Assembly (NCBI RefSeq): GCF_002209535.1
Contig: NZ_NJIG01000001.1
Span: 620,001 to 684,000, forward strand
Direction of reading: 5' to 3'
DNA length: 64,000 nt
DNA from: Achromobacter marplatensis
Lineage (GTDB): Bacteria; Pseudomonadota; Gammaproteobacteria; Burkholderiales; Burkholderiaceae_B
Shown: positions 22,341 through 30,110 of the stretch, one piece after another
Numbering within the stretch: position 1 is the first letter of the stretch
How the letters are laid out: the number at the start of each line of letters is the position of its first letter
Notes under the pieces: model-generated
What the model saw: the letters and a program-made list of their open reading frames with translations, nothing else
What the model was told of the DNA's origin: nothing
The model's database searches: none
Made by a program: the position numbers and the translations under genes

Positions 22341-24557
22341 ATGGCTAAGGCCAGAAATCAGAACGCGCGGGCAGGGTTCCCGCTGAACCGCCGTGCCGCG
22401 GCGATTGCCGCCGCGCTGGCCGGCCTGTCCAGCATGGTGCACGCCCAGACGGCGCCCCCCGCGCCTGCGGCCGCCACCGGACAAGCCGGGGAACTGGCTG
22501 CCGTGACCGTGACCGGCGACTGGCTGGGCACCCCCACCGAAGAAAAAGTGTTGTCCCACCCAGGCGCCCGCACCGTGGTCGAACAGCAGCAGATCCAGGA
22601 AAGCGGGTCCAGCAGCGTGCGCGACGTGCTGCGTCAGATTCCCGGCGTCCAGGTGCAGGACAGCAACGGCACGGGCGGCAGCGACGTGTCGCTCAACGTG
22701 GGCGTGCGCGGCCTGACCTCGCGCCTCTCGCCCCGGTCCACCATCCTGATGGACGGTGTGCCCATGGCCTACGCCCCCTATGGCCAGCCGCAGTTGTCGC
22801 TGGCGCCCGTGTCGCTGGGCAACCTGGAATCGGTCGATGTGGTGCGCGGCGCCGGTTCGGTCCGGTATGGCCCGCAGAACGTGGGCGGCATCATCAACTT
22901 CGTGACGCGCGCCATCCCGCAGGACTTCACGACCAGCCTGAACGTCGGCAGCGAAATCTACAGCCATGGCGGCAACGTCAAGACCACGCCCAGCCTGTTC
23001 GTGGGCGGCACCACTGACAAGGGCCTGGGCGGCGCGCTGCTGTATTCGGGCACGCATGGCGATGGCTACCGTTCCAGCAACGATTCCACCGACATCGACG
23101 ACGTGATCCTGAAGGGCGCCTACCGCTTTTCGGCGACCGACGACGTGGCTGTGTCGCTGCACCACTTCGAAGGCAAGGGCCGGATGCCCGGCGGCCTGAC
23201 CACCGCGCAATACTCGGAAGACCCGTTCCAGTCGACCCGCCAATACGACCAGTTCACGGGCCGCCGTACCGACGGTTCGCTGAAGTACACGCACAATGAC
23301 GGCGTCAACAACTTCGAAGTGCTGACGTACTACGTGGATTCCTACCGTGGCAGCTACATCGAGCAAGGCGGCACCGGCGCCACGGCGAACCAGTTCCGCC
23401 TGACCACCGCGCCGCGCAGCTATCACTATTTCGGCTTCGAACCGCGTTATTCGCGCCTGTTCGATTCGGGTTCGTTCGTGCAGGAAGTCACCGTCGGCTA
23501 CCGCTACCTGAAGGAAAGCAGCTCGGAAGTGGCCGGGCGTACCGCCTACTACAACCCGGCCGCCGGCGGCGATGCGTTCGACTTGAACATGCCCACCTAC
23601 CAGACGAGCGACGGCGGCACCACCGCCCACGCCTTCTACATCGACGACCGCATCGACATCGGCAAGTGGACGATCACGCCCGGCGTGCGCTTCGAAAGCA
23701 TCAGCACCTACAACAACGTCACCAACTTCAACACCGCGACCGGCGCCGTCACCAGCGCCTTGTCGCCGTCGATCGATTCGCGCGTGACCCTGCCGACCCT
23801 GTCGGTGCTCTACCGCGTGGACGACAAGTGGTCGCTGTTCGCCAACGCCGGCAAGTCGTTCGGCCCGCAGCAGTACAGTCAACTGGCGTCCACCACCGAA
23901 GGCTTGCACCCCGAAACCGCCAAGACCTATGAAATCGGCACGCACTTCGCGGGCCAGGCATGGAGCGGCGAGCTGACGCTGTTCAATATCGACTTCGACA
24001 AGGAACTGCAGCTGACGCGTTCCATCGTGGGCGAGGGCATGTGGACCGACCTGGGCGCCACCCGCCATCGCGGCGTGGAATCCGCCTTGCGCTATGACAT
24101 GGGCGACCTCAGCGACGCCTTGCGCGGCCTGTCCGTCTACGCCACCTATACGTACACGCAAGCCATTGCCAAAGCCGGCGCCTTCGAAGGCCGCGACCTG
24201 CCGCTGTACTCGCGCCAGGTGGCTTCCGTTGGCGCCCGGTACGCGGTGCAGCGCTGGACCTTCAATGCCGACGTCTTCGCGCAGTCCAAGCAGCGCTCGC
24301 CGGGTTCGCCAGATGCCGGCGCGGGCTACGTCACCGAGGAAGACGCCAGCGGACGCCTGGGCGACATCCCTGGCTTCGCCACGGTGGCGTTGCGGGCAGG
24401 CTATGATTTCGGCCGCGACATGAATAACCTGAAACTCGCCGTTGGCGTGAAAAACCTGTTCGACCGCCGCTACTACACGCGCTCCACCGACAACAACGGC
24501 GGCAAGTTCGTGGGGCAGCCGCGCACGATCTACATGCAGGCCTCGATGGCCTTCTAA
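22341..24557 (+). CDS. TonB-dependent outer membrane receptor, FecA-like
   Basis: 738 residues. Signal peptide within the first 35-40 residues (ends V-H-A-Q), then a plug domain ('GARTVVEQQQIQESGSSSVRDVLRQIPGV', 'VGVRGLTSRLSPRSTILMDGVPM', 'VRGAGSVRYGPQNVGGIINFVTR') and a beta-barrel ending 'ASMAF' with the terminal Phe required for outer-membrane insertion. The plug residues are of the Fe(3+)-dicitrate receptor type. No N-terminal signalling domain is present, so no sigma/anti-sigma pair is expected, and none is nearby. GAAGAG before the ATG at 22341. Probably imports a ferric chelate or another metal complex; co-transcribed with the PepSY gene. Ligand is inferred at family level only. Confidence 0.92.
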   Translation: MAKARNQNARAGFPLNRRAAAIAAALAGLSSMVHAQTAPPAPAAATGQAGELAAVTVTGDWLGTPTEEKVLSHPGARTVVEQQQIQESGSSSVRDVLRQIPGVQVQDSNGTGGSDVSLNVGVRGLTSRLSPRSTILMDGVPMAYAPYGQPQLSLAPVSLGNLESVDVVRGAGSVRYGPQNVGGIINFVTRAIPQDFTTSLNVGSEIYSHGGNVKTTPSLFVGGTTDKGLGGALLYSGTHGDGYRSSNDSTDIDDVILKGAYRFSATDDVAVSLHHFEGKGRMPGGLTTAQYSEDPFQSTRQYDQFTGRRTDGSLKYTHNDGVNNFEVLTYYVDSYRGSYIEQGGTGATANQFRLTTAPRSYHYFGFEPRYSRLFDSGSFVQEVTVGYRYLKESSSEVAGRTAYYNPAAGGDAFDLNMPTYQTSDGGTTAHAFYIDDRIDIGKWTITPGVRFESISTYNNVTNFNTATGAVTSALSPSIDSRVTLPTLSVLYRVDDKWSLFANAGKSFGPQQYSQLASTTEGLHPETAKTYEIGTHFAGQAWSGELTLFNIDFDKELQLTRSIVGEGMWTDLGATRHRGVESALRYDMGDLSDALRGLSVYATYTYTQAIAKAGAFEGRDLPLYSRQVASVGARYAVQRWTFNADVFAQSKQRSPGSPDAGAGYVTEEDASGRLGDIPGFATVALRAGYDFGRDMNNLKLAVGVKNLFDRRYYTRSTDNNGGKFVGQPRTIYMQASMAF

Positions 24558-24591
24558 GCACCGTGAGCATTGCATTGACCGGATCGTTCTT

Positions 24592-25713
24592 GTGAAAGGC
24601 CTGCGCGGCGTATGGCTGCGGGTGCATCGCTGGCTGGCGCTTAGCGCCGGCTGGATCCTGATCTTTTCAGGCCTGTCCGGCGCGGCGCTCGTCGTCACGC
24701 CGGCGCTGGACCGCTGGGCGAATCCGCAGCTGTTCCAGGCCCGTTCGGATTTGGCTCCCGGCCAGGCGGGCGTCACGCTCGAATCCGTGCTGCGGTCGGC
24801 CAGGCAGGAATTCGGCGACGGCGCGAACCTGGTGTTCCGGCCTGCCCGCGCCCCGGGCGAAACGCTGGAAGTGCGGGTGCGCGGCGGCTGGCGCGGCACG
24901 CTCTACCTGGACCCGGCCACCGGTGCCGAGCAAGGCCGGCGCGGTGAAACCGAAGGCGCGGCCAATGTGCTGTTCAAGCTGCACAGCGCGCTGTATCTGG
25001 ACAGCACCGGCAAGGCCATTCTGGCCTGGGTGGCGCTGGCCTATCTGTTCCTGCTGATCACGGGGCTGATCCTGTGGTGGCCGCGGCACTGGGCCAAGGG
25101 CTGGAACATCGCACTGGACCGAGGGCTGTTGCGATCGCTGTTCGACCTGCACCGGGTGGGCGGGGCCACGCTGGGCCTGCTGATCGCGGTATCGGTCGCC
25201 ACCGGCGCCTACATGGCGTGGCGTCCGCTGGGCGCGGCCGTAACGTGGCTAAGTGGCGCGGCCCCGGTCAAAGCGCCGAAATTGCCCGCCGTGGCCGCCA
25301 GCGCGGTTGCTGGACAGCCGCTGACGCTGGATCAACTGGCCGAAAAAGCCGTCGCGCAATTCCAGGAACCGGCGCCCATCGGCTATATCGTAGTGCCGCC
25401 GCACGCCGGCGCGCCGACCCGTTTCCGCATGATGCTGGGCGATGATCCGCATCCCAACGGCATGACGTCCGTCTGGATCGACCCGCGCACGGCCGACGTG
25501 CTGGCCGTCCAGCGCTGGAACACGCTGGATCCAGGCGCACGGGCGACGGCCGTGGTCTACCCACTGCACACGGGCGAACTGGGCGGCGTGGCGCTGGAAA
25601 CCGCGGTCGCCGTGGGCGGCCTGACGCTGGGCGGCCTGGGCATCAGCGGCGTATGGCTCTGGTGGCGTCGCCGCGCCGTCAAACTGGCAACGGCCAAGGC
25701 GCGCAGCCGCTGA
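24592..25713 (+). CDS. PepSY-associated membrane protein (PiuB-like)
   Basis: 373 residues starting with GTG at 24592. Four membrane helices: about 12-34, 140-165, 185-210 and 335-360. 'VHRWLALSAGWILIFSGLSGAAL' at the N-terminus and 'LHTGELGGVALE' near the C-terminus carry conserved His residues typical of this family of iron-regulated inner-membrane proteins, some of which reduce ferric siderophores. Two PepSY-like periplasmic segments lie between helices 1-2 and 3-4. It starts 34 bases after the TonB receptor gene, so the pair probably works on the same imported metal complex. No good ribosome site is seen, so translation may depend on the gene before. Confidence 0.85.
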   Translation: MKGLRGVWLRVHRWLALSAGWILIFSGLSGAALVVTPALDRWANPQLFQARSDLAPGQAGVTLESVLRSARQEFGDGANLVFRPARAPGETLEVRVRGGWRGTLYLDPATGAEQGRRGETEGAANVLFKLHSALYLDSTGKAILAWVALAYLFLLITGLILWWPRHWAKGWNIALDRGLLRSLFDLHRVGGATLGLLIAVSVATGAYMAWRPLGAAVTWLSGAAPVKAPKLPAVAASAVAGQPLTLDQLAEKAVAQFQEPAPIGYIVVPPHAGAPTRFRMMLGDDPHPNGMTSVWIDPRTADVLAVQRWNTLDPGARATAVVYPLHTGELGGVALETAVAVGGLTLGGLGISGVWLWWRRRAVKLATAKARSR

Positions 25714-25778
25714 CGTGGCGCCCGGCGGGGCGCGGGAATACTATTTGCTGATCACTTCCCGGTTTAGAGGAGTCGATC

Positions 25779-26699
25779 ATGGCAACAAGAACCATCTGGA
25801 AGGGGGCCATTTCCTTCGGCCTCGTACACATCCCCGTCGGCCTGCACACTGCCACCACGGAGTCCGGCGTGGACTTCGACTGGCTGGACAAGCGCTCCAT
25901 GGATCCGGTCGGGTACAAGCGCATCAACAAGCGCACCGGCAAGGAAATCGACAAGGACAATATCGTCAAGGGCGTGGAGTATGAAGACGGCCAGTACGTC
26001 ATCATTTCCCCGGAAGAGATTGCCGACGCCTATCCGCGCACCACGCAAACCATTGAAATACAAGAGTTCGTCGATGCGGGGGATGTGCCTTTCGTCTATC
26101 TGGAGCGGCCTTACTACGTTGCGCCGATCAACAAGGGCCAGAAGGTGTATGCCTTGTTGCGCGACACCTTGGCCAAGACCGGCAAGATCGGGATCGCCAA
26201 AGTCGTTATTCAGACCAAGCAGCATCTGGCCGCGCTGATCCCGTCCGGGGATGCGCTGGTGTTGAACCTGATGCGATGGGGCGACGACGTCAAGCCGCAA
26301 GACGAGCTGGACCTGCCCAAGTCCGGCGCCCGCGGGATGACGCCGAGCGCCAGCGAACTGAAAATGGCCAAGATGCTGGTCGAAGACATGTCCGGCAAGT
26401 GGGACCCCGAGCAGTACAAAGACGAATTCAAGGCGGCGGTCATGGGGCTGGTGGCCAAGAAGGTCAAGGCCGGCAAGACCGAGACCGTTCTTGAGCCGCA
26501 AGAGGAAACGCCCGCCTATGCGGACAACGTGATCGATCTGACCGAATTGCTGCAACGCAGCCTGAAGGGCGGAAAGAAAGCGGCACCCGCCGCAGCGAAG
26601 AAGACCGCGGCCCGCAAGACGCCTGCCAAGAAGGCGCCCGCGAAAGCGGCAAAGGCGGCCAAGGCCACCAAGGCGGCGCGGCCCCGCAAGGCTGCATGA
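25779..26699 (+). CDS. ku: Ku protein, non-homologous end joining
   Basis: 306 residues. Starts 'MATRTIWKGAISFGLVHIPVGL', the invariant start of bacterial Ku, with the single Ku core to about residue 250. The rest is a Lys/Ala-rich tail ('KKAAPAAAKKTAARKTPAKK'), like the basic C-terminal extensions that bind DNA in bacterial Ku. The homodimer encircles DNA ends and recruits LigD. AGAGGAG before the ATG. One base separates its stop from the ligD start, so the two are an operon. Confidence 0.96.
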   Translation: MATRTIWKGAISFGLVHIPVGLHTATTESGVDFDWLDKRSMDPVGYKRINKRTGKEIDKDNIVKGVEYEDGQYVIISPEEIADAYPRTTQTIEIQEFVDAGDVPFVYLERPYYVAPINKGQKVYALLRDTLAKTGKIGIAKVVIQTKQHLAALIPSGDALVLNLMRWGDDVKPQDELDLPKSGARGMTPSASELKMAKMLVEDMSGKWDPEQYKDEFKAAVMGLVAKKVKAGKTETVLEPQEETPAYADNVIDLTELLQRSLKGGKKAAPAAAKKTAARKTPAKKAPAKAAKAAKATKAARPRKAA

Positions 26700-26700
26700 C

Positions 26701-29202
26701 ATGGCCGACAGCCTGAAGACCTATCGCAAGAAGCGCGACTTCAAGGTCACCCCGGAACCCGCCGAGGGCGGCGAGGCAAACGAAGCGGCCCGCGCCTTCG
26801 TCATCCAGAAGCACTGGGCCAGCCGGCTGCATTATGATTTCCGGCTGGAGCTGGACGGCGCGATGAAGAGCTGGGCGGTGCCTAAGGGCCCCAGCTACGA
26901 TCCCGCCGTCAAGCGCATGGCCGTGCAGGTGGAAGACCATCCCATCGCGTACAACCAGTTCGAAGGCCAGATCCCCGAGGGCCAGTACGGCGCCGGCAAG
27001 GTCATCATCTGGGACGAGGGCCGCTGGATGCCCGTCGGTGATGCGCGCAAGGGCTACCGCGACGGGCATCTGAAATTCGACCTGCAGGGCACGAAAATGC
27101 AAGGCCGCTGGGCGCTGGTCCGCATGAAGGGCAAGGAATCCGACAAGCAGCCGGCATGGCTGCTGATCAAGGACCGCGACGACTTTGCGCGCCGCGAACG
27201 CGAATTCAGCGTGGTCGACGAAATGCCTGACAGCGTGGTGCCCTTGCGCAAGAAAACACCGGCGAAAGCGCGTCCGCAAGCGGAGCCCAAGGAGGACAGG
27301 GCGATATCCAAAGGGGACGAGGCGGCATTGCCCGGCCAGGCAGCCGACCTGCCGGCGTCGTTGAAGCCGCAACTGGCCACCTTGGCGGACGGTATACCGC
27401 CGGGCTCGGACGACTGGCTTTATGAATTGAAGTTCGACGGCTATCGGCTGTTGGCGCGCCTGGACGGGGACACCGTCACCCTCCATACGCGCAACGGGCA
27501 TGACTGGAGCGCCAAGTTGCCGCATCTGGTGGACGCCTTCGGACGGCTGCCCGCGAAATGCGCCTGGGTGGACGGCGAGGCCGTGGTGCTGGACAAGCAG
27601 GGCGTGCCCAATTTCCAGGCGCTGCAAAATGCCTTCGACGGCGAAGCCACGGGGGGCATCGTGTTCTACGCCTTCGACCTGCCGTTCATCGGCGGACGGG
27701 ACCTGCGCCAGGAACCGCTGCGCGTGCGCCGGGCGTTGCTGGCGCAGTTGATGGCCGCAAGCGACGACGACCATCTGCGGTTCAGTGAAGCGTTCGACCA
27801 GACACCTGCCGATCTGGTGGCGTCAGCCTGCAAGATGGGGCTGGAAGGCATCATCGCCAAGCGCCAATCCGCCGCCTACGTGTCGCGTCGCAGCGATAAC
27901 TGGCTGAAGATCAAGTGCGGCCGCCGCCAGGAGTTCGTCATCGTCGGCTACACCGCGCCACAGGGCGCGCGCGAGGGCCTGGGCGCGCTGTTGCTGGCCG
28001 TGCACGAGGACGACGGCGCGTTGCGCTACGTAGGCAAGGTCGGCACCGGCTTCGACCGCCAAGGCTTGCTATCGCTTCAGCAAAAGCTTGCCCGTATCGA
28101 AACCCGCGACAAGCCGGTGACGGGAGGCGAGGGCAGGGGCGTGCAATGGGTGAAGCCGGAATTGATTGCCGAAGTGGCGTTCGGCGACTGGACGAGCGGC
28201 GGGCATATCCGCCACGCCGTGTTCCAGGGCTTGCGTACGGACAAGTCGGCGCGCGAGATCACCCGTGAAAAGGCGGCCGCAGTCACGCGAGCGCCCGCCG
28301 CGAAGGCGCAGGCCAAGCCCGCGGGCAAGATCGGCAAGCTGACCCATCCCGAACGGGTCATCGATCCGTCGACCGGGCTGACCAAGCTGGACCTGGCGCG
28401 CTATTACGGCCTGGTCGCGCCCCTGCTGCTGGAACACCTGAAATCCCGCCCCGTCTCGTTCCTGCGTGCGCCGGGCGGCATCCAGGGCGAGCTGTTCTTC
28501 CAGAAGCACCTGGAAGCCGCCATGCCGGGCGTCAAATCGTTGCCGCCCAAGCTGGACCCCGGCCATCCGCCGCTGCTGGAGGTGCCGACCGCCGAAGCGG
28601 TGCTGTCTGCCGTGCAGATGAACGTGGTGGAATTCCACACGTGGAACGCGGTGAAGACCGCGATCGGCAAGCCCGACCGCATGCTGTTCGACCTGGACCC
28701 GGGCGAAGGCGTGGGCTGGCCTGCCGTGCAGCAGGCGGCCCAGCTGGTACGCACCCTGCTTGACGAAATCGGCCTGACGCCCTGGTTGAAGACTAGCGGG
28801 GGCAAGGGCTTGCACGTGGTGGTGCCGCTGCGCCGGCAGTACGACTGGGACACCATCAAGGCGTTTTCGCAAGCGATCGTCACGCATTTGGCGAGAACGC
28901 TGCCGAAGCAGTTCGTGGCCAAGAGCGGGCCGAAAAACCGGGTCGGCAAGATCTTCGTCGACTATCTGCGCAACGGCTTCGGCGCCACCACGGTGGCGGC
29001 CTGGTCCGCCCGGGCGCGGCCGGGGCTGGGCGTGTCGGTGCCGGTGGCGTGGGAAGAGTTGGCGAAACTCAGCGGCAGCGCGCACTGGACCATCGCCAAT
29101 ATCCATGCGCGTCTGGACGCCGGCAATACGCCCTGGGAAGGGTATGCGCCGCAGGCGGTGGGGCGGGCGATGGCCGCGATCGATTTCCGGCCTGGCAAAT
29201 GA
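26701..29202 (+). CDS. ligD: multifunctional DNA ligase D
   Basis: 833 residues with domains in the Pseudomonas order: N-terminal 3'-phosphoesterase (about 1-175, 'FVIQKHWASRLHYDFRLEL', 'EDHPIAYNQFEG'), ATP-dependent ligase (about 215-530, adenylated Lys244 in 'ELKFDGYRLLAR', then 'EGIIAKR') and a C-terminal primase-like polymerase (about 550-833, metal-binding D664 and D666 in 'FDLDPGEG', 'TSGGKGLHVVVPL'). It trims, fills and seals double-strand breaks held by Ku. Linker regions around 180-215 and 515-535 are Lys/Ala-rich. Its stop directly abuts the convergent iclR-type gene stop. Confidence 0.96.
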   Translation: MADSLKTYRKKRDFKVTPEPAEGGEANEAARAFVIQKHWASRLHYDFRLELDGAMKSWAVPKGPSYDPAVKRMAVQVEDHPIAYNQFEGQIPEGQYGAGKVIIWDEGRWMPVGDARKGYRDGHLKFDLQGTKMQGRWALVRMKGKESDKQPAWLLIKDRDDFARREREFSVVDEMPDSVVPLRKKTPAKARPQAEPKEDRAISKGDEAALPGQAADLPASLKPQLATLADGIPPGSDDWLYELKFDGYRLLARLDGDTVTLHTRNGHDWSAKLPHLVDAFGRLPAKCAWVDGEAVVLDKQGVPNFQALQNAFDGEATGGIVFYAFDLPFIGGRDLRQEPLRVRRALLAQLMAASDDDHLRFSEAFDQTPADLVASACKMGLEGIIAKRQSAAYVSRRSDNWLKIKCGRRQEFVIVGYTAPQGAREGLGALLLAVHEDDGALRYVGKVGTGFDRQGLLSLQQKLARIETRDKPVTGGEGRGVQWVKPELIAEVAFGDWTSGGHIRHAVFQGLRTDKSAREITREKAAAVTRAPAAKAQAKPAGKIGKLTHPERVIDPSTGLTKLDLARYYGLVAPLLLEHLKSRPVSFLRAPGGIQGELFFQKHLEAAMPGVKSLPPKLDPGHPPLLEVPTAEAVLSAVQMNVVEFHTWNAVKTAIGKPDRMLFDLDPGEGVGWPAVQQAAQLVRTLLDEIGLTPWLKTSGGKGLHVVVPLRRQYDWDTIKAFSQAIVTHLARTLPKQFVAKSGPKNRVGKIFVDYLRNGFGATTVAAWSARARPGLGVSVPVAWEELAKLSGSAHWTIANIHARLDAGNTPWEGYAPQAVGRAMAAIDFRPGK

Positions 29203-30003
29203 CTAGGTGTTGCCCAGCAAATGGCTGATGGCCTGCGCCTCCTGGCGCACCGCCAGCCCGACGCGGCCATCCGCGGACGGATCGAAGCCGCCGGTGGCGC
29301 CCAGGGCGGTCAGGACGGCGCAGGGCCGGCCGGCATAGTTGTAGATCGGGGCCGATACGGCGCTGATGCCGCGCAAGTTCGTGTCGCGCACCACGGCGCA
29401 GCCCGCCGCCTGCACGGACCGCTGCAGCGCGCCAATCGGGTCATCGGCATGCAGCATCGCCCGCTGTTCGGCCGTGGCGGCCTCCAGCTCGGCTTCGGCC
29501 AGCGCCCGCACGGCGGTCTCGTCCAGCGTCGCCAACAAGACCTGGCCGGTGGCCGACCACAGCATCGACAACACCGACCCCACGCGCACGTTTACGGTGA
29601 CCGGCAGCCCTGGCTCTTCAAAACGCACGATGGTGGGCCCCTTGTTGCCCATCACCGCTACGAAGCACGTGACTTCCAGCGCTTCCCGCAGCCGGATAAG
29701 CGACGCTTCAGCCAGGCGGATGGGATCGGCCTGCCGCATGGCCGCCAGGCCCAGCAGCAAGGTCTCCAATCCCAGGAAGTACTGCTGGGTGGCGGCGTCC
29801 TGACCGACCAGCCCGCCTTCCATCAGGCTGACGAGATAACGGTGCACCTTGGCGGGGCTTTCCTCGATCCGGGCGGCAATCACGCTCAATCCCGCGCGGC
29901 CGCCAAGCTCGCCCAGTGCTTTCAGGACGGCCATGCTGGTCTCGGCCGCCTGCACGCGCTGGCGGCGTTCACGGGGACGCGGAAGATCGGGGGTGGCAGT
30001 CAT
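29203..30003 (-). CDS. IclR family transcriptional regulator
   Basis: 266 residues. N-terminal winged helix (about 20-85, 'SMAVLKALGELGGRAGLSVIAARIEESPAKVHRYLVSL' region) and IclR effector domain ('SVLSMLWSATGQVLLATLDE', 'RDTNLRGISAVSAPIYNYAGRPCAVLTALG'). Divergent from the P450 gene; the 107-base gap holds a perfect inverted repeat and a third matching half-site, the likely operator. The regulator therefore probably controls the P450 and itself in response to an aromatic or terpenoid-like compound; the effector is unknown. Confidence 0.93.
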   Translation of the reverse strand: MTATPDLPRPRERRQRVQAAETSMAVLKALGELGGRAGLSVIAARIEESPAKVHRYLVSLMEGGLVGQDAATQQYFLGLETLLLGLAAMRQADPIRLAEASLIRLREALEVTCFVAVMGNKGPTIVRFEEPGLPVTVNVRVGSVLSMLWSATGQVLLATLDETAVRALAEAELEAATAEQRAMLHADDPIGALQRSVQAAGCAVVRDTNLRGISAVSAPIYNYAGRPCAVLTALGATGGFDPSADGRVGLAVRQEAQAISHLLGNT

Positions 30004-30055
30004 GGCGGGAAGTCGGAAGGGAAGAGAGGCGAAGGGTAAACCGGGTTTATTGAAT

Positions 30056-30081
30056 TACGCAATGCGTATATGATTTACGCA
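30056..30081. promoter_or_regulatory. IclR-type operator, three TACGCA half-sites
   Basis: TACGCA (30056-30061) and TGCGTA (30063-30068) form a perfect inverted repeat around one base. A further TACGCA at 30076-30081 is exactly 20 bases after the first, two turns of the helix. Located between the divergent IclR and P450 starts, in the only AT-rich stretch of the gap. Binding by the IclR protein is inferred. Confidence 0.55.
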
Positions 30082-30110
30082 TAAAACAGATGACTACCCG
30101 GAGTAGAGAC

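Noticed and set aside
22302-24899. Open frame of about 865 codons on the minus strand across the TonB receptor
   Set aside because: It is the antisense of a clear TonB receptor with signal peptide, plug and terminal Phe. The antisense product has no recognisable fold.
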